From contig KQ964262.1 of NCBI GenBank assembly GCA_001566295.1, positions 372,001-436,000 of the forward strand: DNA of 64,000 nt, written 5' to 3'. The DNA comes from Microdochium bolleyi. Taxonomy: Eukaryota > Ascomycota > Sordariomycetes > Xylariales > Microdochiaceae. Positions 42,792-54,228 of the stretch are shown in pieces (positions within the stretch are counted from its first letter, which is position 1; each line of letters opens with the position of its first letter). A model generated the notes under the pieces. It had not been told where the DNA came from, did not search any database, and saw nothing but the letters and a program-made list of their open reading frames with translations. Both the position numbers and the translations under genes were made by a program.

Positions 42792-43677
42792 ATGAAGCTC
42801 TCAACAATCTTCTTCGCCACTTCCGTCTCTGCGGCTCCTCTTCTATCACTTAACCTCGGCCTGGTCAGCCTCAACATCGGCGGCGGCGCGAAGGATGGGA
42901 AGCCAACTGGCCTGATCGGCGTCAACCTCGGCAACAGCGGCAACAACAATAACAACAACAATCCGAGCGACCCCAGCCTGACGAGGAACGACCTCGTCAA
43001 TGGAAACCCCGCAGAATGCCCGAGAGTCATCTTCGTATATGCTCGCGGCTCGAACGAGGACGGCAACATGGTAAGCGACTCCTTGCAAGGCTGGCACAGT
43101 ACAGCAGAGCAGAGCACAGCACACAACATGAACATAATTCCCGCTCACACATCTGGTACAACTAAAGGGCTCTCTCGGCCCCCTAGTCGCCGCCAGGCTG
43201 GAATCCCGCTACCGCACGCAGGGCGGGATCTGGGTGCAAGGGGTCAGCGCGCCACGGTACGCCGCGACGCTCCTCGACAACGCGCTACCGTCGGGCACCA
43301 CGGGCGCCGCGGTCGCCGAGATGGCGCGCCTCTTCCAGCTCGCCGACAGCAGGTGCCCCGGCGCGCAAATCGTCGCGGGCGGGTACAGCCAAGGCGCTGC
43401 TCTCGCGGCCGCCGCCGTCTCCCGGGGCCTTGCCGGTGCGCCGTCATCGGTCCGGATCCGCGGCAAGATTGCCGGCGTGGTGCTGTTCGGGTACACCAAG
43501 AACAGGCAGAACAAAGGGCGGATCCCGGGCGGGTTCCCGGCCGAGCGGACGCTGGTGTTTTGTGCAGAGGGGGATCTGGTGTGCGAGGGCACGCTGGTGG
43601 TCACGGAGGCGCATTTTGGATATAAGCCGGTGGCAGCCGGGGCGGCGCCGGACTTCCTGATTTCGAGAATCGGATGA
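42792..43677 (+). CDS. Cutinase (serine esterase, secreted)
   Basis: Predicted extracellular alpha/beta-hydrolase that cleaves ester bonds of plant cutin. Exons 42792-43070 and 43168-43677 give 262 residues. The signal peptide is MKLSTIFFATSVSAAP. A Gly/Asn-rich spacer with seven consecutive Asn precedes the catalytic fold, which begins at CPRVIFVYARGSNE. The nucleophile lies in GGYSQGAAL (Ser about 167). The catalytic Asp is in CAEGDLVCEG (about 229), and the His in EAHFGY (about 242). The disulfide-forming Cys residues around Asp are present. The catalytic domain length fits the cutinase family; the N-terminal low-complexity spacer is longer than in classic cutinases. A Zn2Cys6 regulator follows 1.3 kb downstream on the same strand. 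Confidence 0.93.
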
Positions 43678-44984
43678 AGTAGGCGATGGACTGGGAAAGG
43701 TTAGTGCTAAGCGTGACACAATCATTTGTCTCGTTGCTGCAAGTAATGGAACAAGAACAAAAGTGGAAAGCAGACCTGAATTCTGCAGCCGTGTCGTTCC
43801 ACTTTGGTGGTCAGATCGACTTCAGTGAGCTTGTCTGCCTGTGTACGAGACTGGACGATCTCTTGCAAGCTATCCATACAGAGAGGCTGCATCGTAGCGA
43901 GACGGCAGATCTGTGATGCTTTCAACTTGTACCTGGAGCTTCATCTCCGCTACGCTGCACACTCCCCAAGATCCAATGTAGGGGCTTTGGCAGTGCCCAC
44001 ATCCTGCCCGCGGGCTGCTTGAACCTGGTCTCCAGCTGCTTGTACCATATGCACAGCATGAAAGCCGCCATCATCTTGTCGCCTGTGCTCTTCGGACTCG
44101 GTCACGTTCAGCCTTGCCCCGGGGGGATCAGGGGGTTTCTGAGTGGATGGAGTTCCAGGTAATCTACAATATGGGGCAAGATGCGAGTCTGTGGGCGCCT
44201 ATCATGGTCCCGCAGATTGTGGGTGACCCGTAGGGAGATGGCAAGGCAGTTTCCAGCAAGAGGTAGCGAGAAAGGCGCAGCGGGCGGATAATGGCGCGGC
44301 TGTTTGATGGCGATTACCTGCGTGGCGGAAAGTGCAGGTTGTGACGTTGCGGACGTGTTTTTGACCGACTTTGTGGTTGGAGGTGGACAGACAAAAGCGG
44401 AAGAGGAAATGTTGCCGTTCTGGGACGTTGATCGGGAGAGTCAGGGTGGCATGTGGCAGTGCATGAGGGTAAGAGCCACATAACGTGTATTAGCTCCAGC
44501 AATACCATGCACATCGAGGGACTTGACGGCGAAGACATTTCAGGCGGCTTCGAAATGGTTGGCAGTCATCCGGATCCCTGTGACTCTTGTTGGCCAGCAC
44601 ATGCTCAATCCGAAACACCGGTCTTGTCGGACCCGAAGGCCGGCACTGATGATTCTGCCTTGCCGACGATGTCGGCCGAGTCCCATGACTTTGGTACGTA
44701 CTGAGCATGATCTAGCTTGGGGTATAGCGGAACGGAGAGCGGCCCTGCGCAACGCTAGCCGCATTGGGCCGAGCCTCCAAGCCTGGTCGATCGTGTCTTG
44801 TTCAGCCACGGCCGGCCTTAAATGGGCCACGGCCTGCCCCGGACAACACCTCTCGGCACAGAGGCCAACTCGACATCTCAAAGAAGCAACTCTTGCGCGC
44901 GTGCGCAGCCCAGGGCGACCCTGTTGCACCACAGCGTGCCCGTCTAATCTCCGCCCGTCCCGGCCACTGGCGCTATCTCCGGCC
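43678..44984. other. Intergenic spacer between cutinase and regulator
   Basis: About 1.3 kb. One open frame near 44450-44704 has ordinary composition but no ATG in good context and no motif; not called. Confidence 0.5.
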
Positions 44985-47165
44985 ATGGTCTATCTCGGCC
45001 CGTCAAAGGGCTGTCTCACCTGCCGGCAGCGCAGGAAAAAGGTAGGCGTCCCAGCGAATGGCCCCTCTCAAACTGGTCGGCAGTCACTGACAAAATACTT
45101 GAAGTGCGATGAGGCGAGGCCGGTAAGTTCTTGCACCAAGACACCATTGTGAATGAGAACCAAAGCATCTTGTTCCCGCCAGCTAATGCCGTCAATGACG
45201 CTGCATACAGTCATGTAACAGATGTGTCAAGGCCGGCAGGACATGCCGAGGCTACGAGGACAAGAATGTCAACACCTTCCGCTCCTATATCCAGTCTCCG
45301 ACAACATCAACAACAACATCAACAACAACGACAACCCCTGTTGAACGGCAGAAGAAAGGCACTTCCTCGACCTCACCACTACCGCAACTCATACAAACCC
45401 ACCTCCTTCAGCAGCCATTCGTCTCCGAGGCCCGCCGCTGCAGCCTCCCCGTCCGGGCCCCGGCCCCGGGCACGACGTCGATCCCCGAGGACTTCCGGCA
45501 GGCCGAGGTCACCGAGTCCGAGCGCCTGCAGTACGCCCTGCGCGGCTTCTTCTACGACTGCTGCGTGCTCACCACCAGCACGCGCCTGTCCCGGGGCTTC
45601 CTGTCCGGCGTGGAGCTCCTGACCAGGCAGCTCGGGCTGGACAGCCACCTCGTCAGGGGATGCGAGGCCGTCGCGTACGCCGTCCACGGCAAGACTCTCG
45701 ACCGGCCGAACCTCACGCTGCGGGCGGAGACGCGGTACCAGGATCTGCTGGGCCAGCTCGCGCAGCTCATCGAATTCCCGGACGCGAGGGACGAGCGGGA
45801 GCCGTGGCTCGTGGCATTGTTGTTAGGGGTGTACCAGGTCAGTTTCTGCGCCCTGATGATGTGCTCGGAAGGGCCGTCATGATGGCTGACGTGTGTGACC
45901 GTGACGAAAGATTATCCACGCCTCGGAAGACAACCCCAGCAACCACGCCGCTCACTCGCGGGGTCTCGCGGCACTGCTCGGCATCCCGAGCTCGCCTCTG
46001 GCTCTGCTCCAGCCTCTCACATATCAGACCAGGTCAAGACTGACAAGACCTGCTCCATTCTTCGTCGCTCCCAGCACGAATCCATCTACGACCAGCGAGA
46101 CCCTAGATAGCCTGATCCTCTCCACATACGCCCTCTGGACCCGCTACCAGCCATCCTCCCCTCCCTCCCCTTCCCTTTCCTCACCAACAGCCAGAGGGCA
46201 GCATCTCGACTCGATCAGGACCGACGCAATCGCGCTAGACTCTCGTTTCCAGCACTGGCAGGACACCCGCGCGCCCGAGTTCCGGCCCGTCACGAGCGGT
46301 CACATCCCGGAGCACGTCCGCGACAACAGCAGCAGCAGGTGCAGCGGTACTGCTTCCAGGACGCCACCGGTGGGATACTGGCCAGGGCCAGTCGACAGCT
46401 ACTTTGACCACTACGTCGCGGGCGTGTGGAACATCTTCCGCGCGGCGCGGCTGCTGGTGCTGCACCTCATCATCACCAGCAGCAGGACGCCAGATTCAAA
46501 CTCAAGCTCTACATCGCCGACCGCCCACGGCAGCAACCATCGTGGCGCTCATGTGTCCCAGCAGTACATCGCCACCGCGCAGCGGACCGTCGCGGGGATC
46601 CTGTCGTCCATACCGTACAGCCTGACCGACAGCCTCCCGGACTTGATCGCCCTTGCTGAGGCCCACCATCGCGCCACAAGAACCACCGCACGAGTAACTT
46701 TTACAGGAATTACAAGCCTCACTCCCGATCCTGCCGCGGCGCCCGATGATGATGATGATGACAACAAAGACAACGACGAATGGCCGGAGATGGACACGGG
46801 CCGCGTCTCGGGCGGCCTGCTGCTGCTGCACCCTCTTCACGTCGCGATCAGCATGATGCCGTCCCTGGTCATCACAGCGGGGGAAGAGGACGACGAGGAG
46901 GATGCCACCAGGAGGAGATACATGCGGCAGACGCTCGCGTGGATCGGGACAAAGGGCGGGGTCGGCCTCGCGGGGTTGTACGCAAAGGTATGTTCATGAT
47001 ATTCGTTTGGGATCTTGGCTCCTCTCCCTCTTCCTCGGTTGTGGCTCCCTGTTGCTGCTTTGCGAGGATTTTGTGGTCCTTTTTTTTTTTCTTTTTTTTT
47101 CCTTTTTTTCTTTTTTTTTCTTCTTCTGCTTTCTCCCTCCTCTCCAGGAAGTCGAAATCCTCTGA
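44985..47165 (+). CDS. Zn2Cys6 transcription factor (fungal-trans-2 type)
   Basis: Nuclear regulator of 598 residues from five exons: 44985-45041, 45105-45122, 45211-45837, 45911-46987 and 47148-47165. The zinc cluster is assembled across the first three exons: CLTCRQRRKK / CDEARP / SCNRCVKAGRTC, giving CxxCx6Cx6CxxCx6C. The second exon is only 18 nt and the last carries just five codons plus stop (EVEIL). The body contains LQYALRGFFYDCCV, HSRGLAALLGIP and WNIFRAARLLVLH, features of the large fungal regulator family with a C-terminal helical domain. Low-complexity Thr/Ser and Asp-rich (DDDDDD) segments interrupt it. The final intron has a T-rich tract of about 50 bases before its acceptor. 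Targets are unknown. Confidence 0.88.
47079..47126 (+). repeat. T-rich tract inside an intron
   Basis: Nearly pure T, broken by single C or CC, lying 20 bases before the last acceptor of the regulator gene. It probably acts as an extended polypyrimidine tract. Confidence 0.85.
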
Positions 47166-47714
47166 ACTTCGCTTAAAGAAGTATATCTTGGCTAATGCTT
47201 GATTTATTCATATGAAAAAAAAGGCAGAAGGCGTGCTTGATATCGACGAGCTCTCGAGCTCGTGCCTGCTCATATGGGCGGGCTTTCTGGCGTGAAGATA
47301 TAATTGGTTAAACGAGAGGAAAGTGAGCGAGTGCGTTCTCGCAAAGGTTCATCATCGAGCGTGCTTGCATCCACGAGACCTCAAGGCGCAGTGGGATGGA
47401 CTTAGGGCTGGCCAGGCCGGAAAATACACAGCAGAGGAACCCTCGGTGTTCGAACACACGCATTTATCGTATACAAACGAGACAAATGCACACAGCAACA
47501 CTTGGACGCCAATGTCCCATCACACCTGCCGACATCAGCATCATTGGTGATTGCGAGGAATATATGACTTCCTGCGGACAACGAATAAGGTCAGATCAAA
47601 CGTCTCCATGTTGGGGGAAACCAGATCTGCAGTATATGATTATCGTCGACATCATGCCGTGCCATTAACCATGTGTTCATTAACTGTCGTAGGGGAACCA
47701 CGAACCCTTCGTGT
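47166..47714. other. Convergent intergenic region
   Basis: About 550 bases between the 3' ends of the regulator and the TRP-like gene, no gene seen; should contain both polyadenylation regions. Confidence 0.5.
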
Positions 47715-50700
47715 CTATTTTGCCTCTGCTTCGTCCTCTTTTTCCTCCGCCACCTGCTGCGCCCGCACAGCAGCTTGCATGGCCCGGACGACATGCTCCG
47801 GCGGCCTCGGCGGTCTGCGCACCGAGAAGCCTTGTTCTGCCGGCTCGCCAGGTGTGGCCGCTGCTGACGCTGAGGCCGCCCTGCCGTCCTTGTTCCCGAC
47901 GCCGGCGAGCGCGAGCGTGCTTGACGAGAACTGCCGGAGCTGCGAGAGTCTGCTCTTCCTGGCTGATTTTGCGCCCGAGACTGCTGGGAAGGTATCGCCA
48001 CCTGTCACGTCGTTGCTGCTCATCCGACTATCTCTCCCGTCCGCACCCGTTTCTTTGTCATCTGCCGTGGACCTCCTCTCGCTGCTTGCAGCCGAGGATG
48101 AGGTCAGCGTCGATGTTGTCCGCATAGTGGTCGTCGAGCTGCGCCCGGCGATGTCGGGCGTTGGTGGCGCTGGTGCTTCCCCGTAATGTGCGCGCGCCGC
48201 CTCGAACTCGCCCTCCCCGGGCCCGCCGTATATGAGGTCCGCCTCACGGAAGGAGTAGTCGTCCCACCGCGGGCCGAGTGCTAGCGACTGTCTGCTTTCT
48301 GCGCCATCTCGGGCCCATTCCTGGTCTTCGGGCGAGACGACCCGGATGCTCAACTGCTGATCCCTCGATGCGTGCGGTGATGGTAGGGAGTGGCGAACCG
48401 TGTGCTGACTGCTGCGTTTCACCGAGGTAGATGGTGATGTCGTCTTGGAGCTGCTGCTGTTACTGCTACTGTGTCGATATTGGGAGCCTGGCGTGTGCAC
48501 TGCTGCAACGGAGTGCCGGTCCACAGTTCTGGCATCCGCACTTGCAAAGCGCCCTCCGGGCGACAACGGAGACGATGGCAATGCTGTCGAGGCGCGGTGC
48601 AGATTCTGCTCGCTCCGCAGGTGTCTGGGCCTGTTGTCGAGTGAGTGCAGGGATGGCGAGTGTGTAGAAGTACGAGGGGGCCTGAAGTAGTAGTTATTCC
48701 CACCAATGCTATCGCTGTGCGGATTGCTCGGCTCGGTGCTCCGTAGGGAATTGAATCGGACGTCGCTTGGACTGTCGGCACGTATCGATGGCGAGAATCG
48801 CGCATCTCTCGCGACGTCTGTGGCAATAGGCGTCCGCTGCTCGCGAGTGGCGGAGTGCAATGACGTGGTACTGTCCGAGCCGCCGATGGACGGCACGTCG
48901 ATCCTCGTGCCCGGATGAGGGCTATGAAAGTCTCGATCTCCATTCGTAGGTAGATCGGAGACGATTCTCAGAGCGTTGTGCGAGTTCGGACGACGCTGTA
49001 GGTCACGGAGGCCATAGACCTGTTACTCGAGCCAATCAGTCTTTGTCATCCACTCTGATAATAACCCGGCAGAGAGATCGATACATACCTCGTGGGACTT
49101 CTTGCTCGTCGCCCTGTGCACGGCCGCGTCGACAAAATGGTACGCTGCCGATCCTCCAAACCCGACAATTAGAAATAGGGCATGCAGCGCTAGTATGCCA
49201 TATGCAATCAGATCCCGAGGACTCTCCGACACCATGTCGGGCAGGAAAGCGATCATGGCTCCGACGGTGACCACGCGCATGCCGGCGGCGAAGGTGCCGA
49301 GCGAGACAAGCGCGTACGGTTGCATGCCTATGATGTAGGCGGCAAACACCAACTCGCAGAAGAACAGGGCAATAACTTGCCCAACCCCTGACAGTTGCAG
49401 CCCGCCTATAATGGCGGCGCGGATGAACATTGTGACGAAGATGGTGTACACGAAGATGCGGTCGCGCTGCTTCTCCGCAGACATGATGCCGTCGTCTGTG
49501 GTGGCGGCCCTGCGAATGTGAGGATCACTCCCGTTGCGATCGTCAAAAATTCCAGCGGGGCTCGAAGGGTGCTGCTGTAGCCGATGATATCGCTTGGAAG
49601 GATTGAAGAGCAATGCGCCGAGGCTGCGCGTGGGAATCTGCCACACCAACCAAGCGAAAGCAGCGAGCACGGCGGCCAGTAATGAAATGGCGAAAGCCAA
49701 ATGGGACGTAGGCAGCGAGCCAGCGTAATCCAGCTGATAGACCGTGAGGGCAATGACGGGAAGCATAAAGTATGATAGGATGACCTTGGTAACATTGCTC
49801 ACCAGAGGCTTCCACCCGGGCCGAACGGGGTCTAGGATGCCCAAGAGCGCCTTGCGTATCTCGAGCAGCCAGAAGATCCACAGCAGGAGCGCGACTGCGA
49901 CGGCAGCTATGACAACACAGATGACCATGTTGACCCACGTGCCAATGGTCAGAGGCGCACCGACAACCTGCGTCATGAGCTCGGTGCCATATGTGCCTCC
50001 GAACGTCCCGTTGATCTCGTAGATGCCATCATTGTACCCATCATACGTGTAGGTGTTGACCCACAGCGTCGCGCCGAAGAACGAGTACCACCGCAGTTCG
50101 CTGACAGCGGGTTGGTAGAAACCTGGGTACTGCAGGGAGAGGCAAGCGGTGAGAAAGACGAACTGCATGTACTGCAGGCAGTCGCCGACGTCAGGCAGGA
50201 TTGCCTGGGGTGGTGCATCTGCGTCATCTTCCTCGCCTGTGTGGTTCTCGGGCCAAAGTCGGGGTTGGGTCCTTGTGGAGGGGATGGAGCGGATGATACC
50301 TGTAAGGACGACGGCAGCGAGGATTGCCATGGGGAGGTAGCGCAGGACGTTGATAATCTGGTCGTGTGGTCGTGGGGTGACCCTTGCTCGCAGACACGCA
50401 CTTATCTCAGGGTCGTTGTCGTTGTCGCTGTCGCCCTCGCCCTCGGGAAACTGGATGGTGAGCTGGAGTGTCGACAGATCTGCAAAGGTTGGGTACTCGC
50501 TCTGCAGCACGACAAACCTGGCGCCGCCCTTGTGGGTGCCCTCGTGGCAGCTTGCGCTGACATTGTGGTACGACACGGCGTCGCCGCGACCGAGCGTTGC
50601 GAGCTTGACGACCACAGTCGGGAGGCGCGCACCCCAGACGTCGCAGCCAGTGGCCCGACCGCCCGCGCCGAGGAGGAGGTCGAGACGGTCGTGGGTGCCG

Positions 50701-50867
50701 TTGAGGTGAGCAAGGCGCGCAGTCAGGCCCAGTTCGCTGACGAGGTCCTGCTGGGGAAAGCTGCCGAGGCATTGGACACTCTGCACGTAGGCACCCTTTG
50801 CCGTGTGCGCGAGGGCGGCGAGGGCAGCAGTCGTAGCGGCGGTGCGTAGCCAGCGGCGGACCATCAT
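47715..50867 (-). CDS. TRP-like (Flc/Pkd2-type) integral membrane protein
   Basis: Predicted 1027-residue channel-like or FAD-carrier-like membrane protein of the fungal TRP/Flc family, which acts in calcium signalling and cell-wall maintenance in yeasts; the role here is inferred. Exon 1 (50867-49089) begins with the signal peptide RWLRTAATTAALAALAHTAKG. A lumenal ML-like domain with Cys residues follows (VQCLGSF, SASCHEGTHKGG, ISACLRARV), then about nine membrane helices (for example LPMAILAAVVLTGI, WVNMVICVVIAAVAVALLLW, LIAYGILALHALFLIVGF). Exon 2 (49019-47715), joined at HE|VYGLRDLQRRPNSHNALR, is a 434-residue Ser/Thr/Pro-rich disordered cytoplasmic tail. Two adjacent ATGs (50867, 50864) are possible starts. 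The upstream GC-rich open frame to 51338 is not used. Confidence 0.9.
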
Positions 50868-51500
50868 GGCCTCGTCGTGCGCAGGCGTGGTGGCTGGGGG
50901 AGTCGAGGTGTTCAGTCGGGGCCGGCGGCAGTTGATGGGAGTCGGGCGTCGCGTGCCATGGCCAATCCGCGTTGCTTGCTGTCGTCGTTGGCGTCGACGT
51001 CGTTGAACGCCCGGTTGTTGTCGTTGGTGGGTTGTGGTGATTGAGTTGGGACGAGGGGACGAGGCGAGCGACGAGCAAGGGCAGGGGACAGTCCCTGCAG
51101 GCCGCGTCGATCCCTCCCAAAAGTCCTGGGCAGCGCCTGCCACTGCCGCAAGTGGCTGCGCACGGTGGGGAGGCGGCACTTGGATGTCGCCATTGATTGG
51201 GGGGCCCATGACTCGCCGGGCCCGCAGCCTCGTGCCCCTGACGCTAAGGCGCCTCGGTGACGCGAGTCGTCTTCGTATTGCCGCTTGGCAGTCGGCACCA
51301 TTGGCTCTGCCTTCTTGGCTCGTCCATCCAGAGGCCACCCTGGGGGCATCGGAGACTTTAATTGATGTGTATCCTCATTACGCCGTGCATTTGTCCATCT
51401 CCAGGACATTGCTGATCCTACCAGCTCCCCCCAGGCAGCATATCTGTCCAGGCACGCCTGCTTTGCCCTGACATTCATGCACCTGGGCAGCCCTGCAGCC
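50868..51500. other. Intergenic spacer
   Basis: About 630 GC-rich bases, promoter of the TRP-like gene and 3' end of the GNAT-ankyrin gene. The frame is open on the minus strand but low-complexity (RRRRQRRQQ) and not coding-like. Confidence 0.55.
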
Positions 51501-53572
51501 TCACAAACCCCGGCTGACACAACCGTATCCACACTGCCGGCTCACAAAGCCAAAGTCCTCATCGTTGCGACACTTTGGGAGCGCGTCATATGCATCTAAA
51601 GTGCCCGCGCCATCCAGGGCGCTGCCGTCTCCCGCCAGGAGCGAAGAATCCATCGCACTCTCGAACACGCATGCTCCAACACAGGCAATGGTTCCTCCGC
51701 GCTCGAGATAGGTTTGCGTGACTCGAGGCCACTCAGAGCCCAGCTTGCTTTCGGCAACCTGGCGTACATTCGCTTCCGTCGGCAGCCGGTCGGACCGCAG
51801 GCACTCCGCAAAATGGTTGAACATTTCCACGAAACCTTTCCGCACAGCTTTGTTGGTTCTCATCTTGATGCCGAGCTCCACAGGAAAACAACCATACATC
51901 AGGGTCAATTCGTCGACGAACATGGCCGCATCATCTTCAGTGCATTCGTACATCATGGTGAGCTCGTCATAGAGAGGCTCGACGGCCCAGAAGAGTTGCT
52001 GGCGCATCCGGGGGCTAAGAAAGCCGGCGTCGCATTGACCGCAGGTGCAGCCGAACTTGATCCGCTTGAAATCATGGTCTGTCAGTTCGTTATTACCCTT
52101 GAGTGCCTTGACGGTGTCGATGAAGTTCTGCTGAAAGCCGCTAAAATGATCCGCAACCATGATTGTCATGGCTCCATGCTGCAGTTGCGTGCGGATCTCC
52201 TCCATGTAGCTCTGGCATACCCCAAGGGGAGTTTCACCGTGGGCATTATGTGCTTCAAGGAGAGCCGGGTAGTGGTCAACAATCCATTTCGTGGAACGGA
52301 ATTTTCCTCGACAGGCAGCGAGATGCAAGATATTGTTTCCAACCGGGTCTGTTGCAGTCCATGCTTGATCCCGTTGATCAGAGGGGTTTAGTCGTGTCTC
52401 CAAGGCTTGGAGACTGCCGGCGTCGCTCACAGAAGCAGATCGCAGGTTTCCGAGGAGCTGGTCCAACAACTCTGACTTCTGTGGCTGCGTGAAGAGAGGG
52501 CGATCGAAGTCTTCTGCTGCGGCAAGCTGGTGGCATGCATGACGCGGGTTACCGGATAGTGCGAACCAATCGGTGGTGCCAATGCGGCGCAATCCAACGG
52601 AACGAAGGAACTGGGCAGACATGCGCATCTGCGCCTCAGCTGCCACTGACAACTCTTTGCACTGCACATTAGAATCAATCTCGCCTGTGACTGCGCCATT
52701 GTAGGCCAACACGACGAGGCTCTGAGGGTTGCTCTTGTAGAGAGCTGCTTTGATGAGAGATGTGCAAAGTTGAGTGCCCAGCCCACGGCGGCGAGAAGCT
52801 TTGTCAACCTGGACTAGATTCAAGAGAAGAATATCGCCTTGGTCAAGCTCGTCACCCCAGATTTTGGACCCGGACATCTTGTGCTTGTTCCGAAGGTTTC
52901 CGTAGCGGTCGAAAAGCTCGATGCCCATGGCAGCGGTCTCGCTAGAGGGTTCCTCAATGGCCTGATGGAAGTTGCCGCGCATGTCGCGCCGACGAACGAG
53001 GCCGGCAGAGGCAAAGCCCATCACGGAAGGCTCTTCTGTGCCCTTTGGCTTGCTCTTTACCTCAGCATGCATGGACTCGTACCACTGGAAGTCCTCATAC
53101 TCGTCAAAGTCATTGCTGGCGGTCGATTCGTTGTCGCTGCTGGCATTGTCGGACGCGCTTGCGGCTGGCGAGGTGCCAGGTTGCCTGTTCCCTGGTTTCA
53201 ACACTGACGGCAAGCACCTCAAATATGGTAATGAGCTTACTGTGTGGTGGTAGGCGTTTCCTCGACTTTGATTGCGTCAACTTCCCCCATGAGTTCTTCC
53301 ATCGCAACCATTATCTCTTTGTGCTCCTGGTCAGTGAATGGATCTGCTGGCTCGCCAGTGAAGATTGTCTGCATCTTCAACTCCCATGATGTTGGGGGCT
53401 TGTAGGCGTTCTTCAGGGCCTTGTCACGGTTAGGAATGGTGATGGTGATCTCGACATCATCCTTCGAGCCGGCGCTGCTTGTGCGTGGAGCCTTGGCCGG
53501 GAGACGACACACAACCTCGTACGGGTCAATTTGGTCGGCCGTGTCGGCACGAGTGTGCTTTTGGCGTATCAT
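51501..53572 (-). CDS. GNAT-like acetyltransferase domain fused to an ankyrin segment
   Basis: Predicted 671-residue protein from exons 53572-53241 and 53184-51501. The 56-nt intron is the only choice that keeps phase, joining TTQ to QPGTSP. An acidic, Ser/Asn-rich stretch (ASDNASSDNESTASNDFDEY) follows. About residues 240-275 carry a GNAT-like acetyl-CoA loop: ILLLNLVQVDKASRRRGLGT with RRRGLG as the Q/RxxGxG motif. Around residues 405-455 is an ankyrin-like segment (GNNILHLAACRGKFRSTKWI, GETPLGVCQ). A C-terminal region with CTCGQC and LFWAVEPLYDELT is not recognised; the tail is Cys-rich. The acetyl acceptor and partners are unknown. Confidence 0.78.
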
Positions 53573-54228
53573 GTCGTCGGTCAGGCAGGGATGCGGTTTA
53601 AGAGAGGTGTCGGGAACGTGATCAGGGTGTGAGCTGTGTCTGAGGCGAGTCGTTGCAGGACGACATTTGGTATCGGGTAAGGCGTGTGCAGTGTGCACTT
53701 AGACAAGCCGTGCTGTATCAAGTCGAAGTCTGTAGGTGGAGCAGAAGGCACGTTGCTGCTGAATCTGGGATCGAGATGGCCAAGTCTTGATGTCGCAGGA
53801 GAGAAGCACAGGCAGACAGGACAGAGGGGCCATGGGCTCAACACCGCCTGCCGCCGCATGGCAGGTGCACTCGCGGGTATCCACGGAGTTGTGTTTAGGT
53901 GGCAGCTGCACGGCAGGTCCGTGTCGGCCTCGGGCATCTGCTGCCTTCCATGGAGCAAGAGAACCCTGGGAAGCCAGCACGGCAGGAACAATGACAGGGC
54001 ACGATTTCACCCTGACAATCGACATTGAGTACGCTGTCGTACCCTATCAAGCCAGAGCCAGTGACTGCTCTATGCTTGAAGGATCACAGTCTCGAGGCTA
54101 CAGACACCGCATTTTCATCCAAGCCTGCTGCCTCACCTCTCTCTCGTTCCCAGCCAACACACTCGCCTTCAACAGCTTCCGATGTTCTCACTAAGAAAAC
54201 TTCCCCTCTCCCAATGACCCCAAGCCTT
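53573..54228. other. Intergenic spacer
   Basis: About 650 bases: promoter of the GNAT-ankyrin gene and 3' region of the sugar transporter; no gene seen. Confidence 0.5.

Noticed and set aside
44453..44704. 83-codon plus-strand frame
   Set aside because: Does not begin at an ATG in good context and has no recognisable feature; could be the 5' region of the regulator.
50868..51338. N-terminal extension of the TRP-like protein
   Set aside because: The extra residues are low-complexity and would bury a clear signal peptide; the ATG at 50867 is immediately before that signal.
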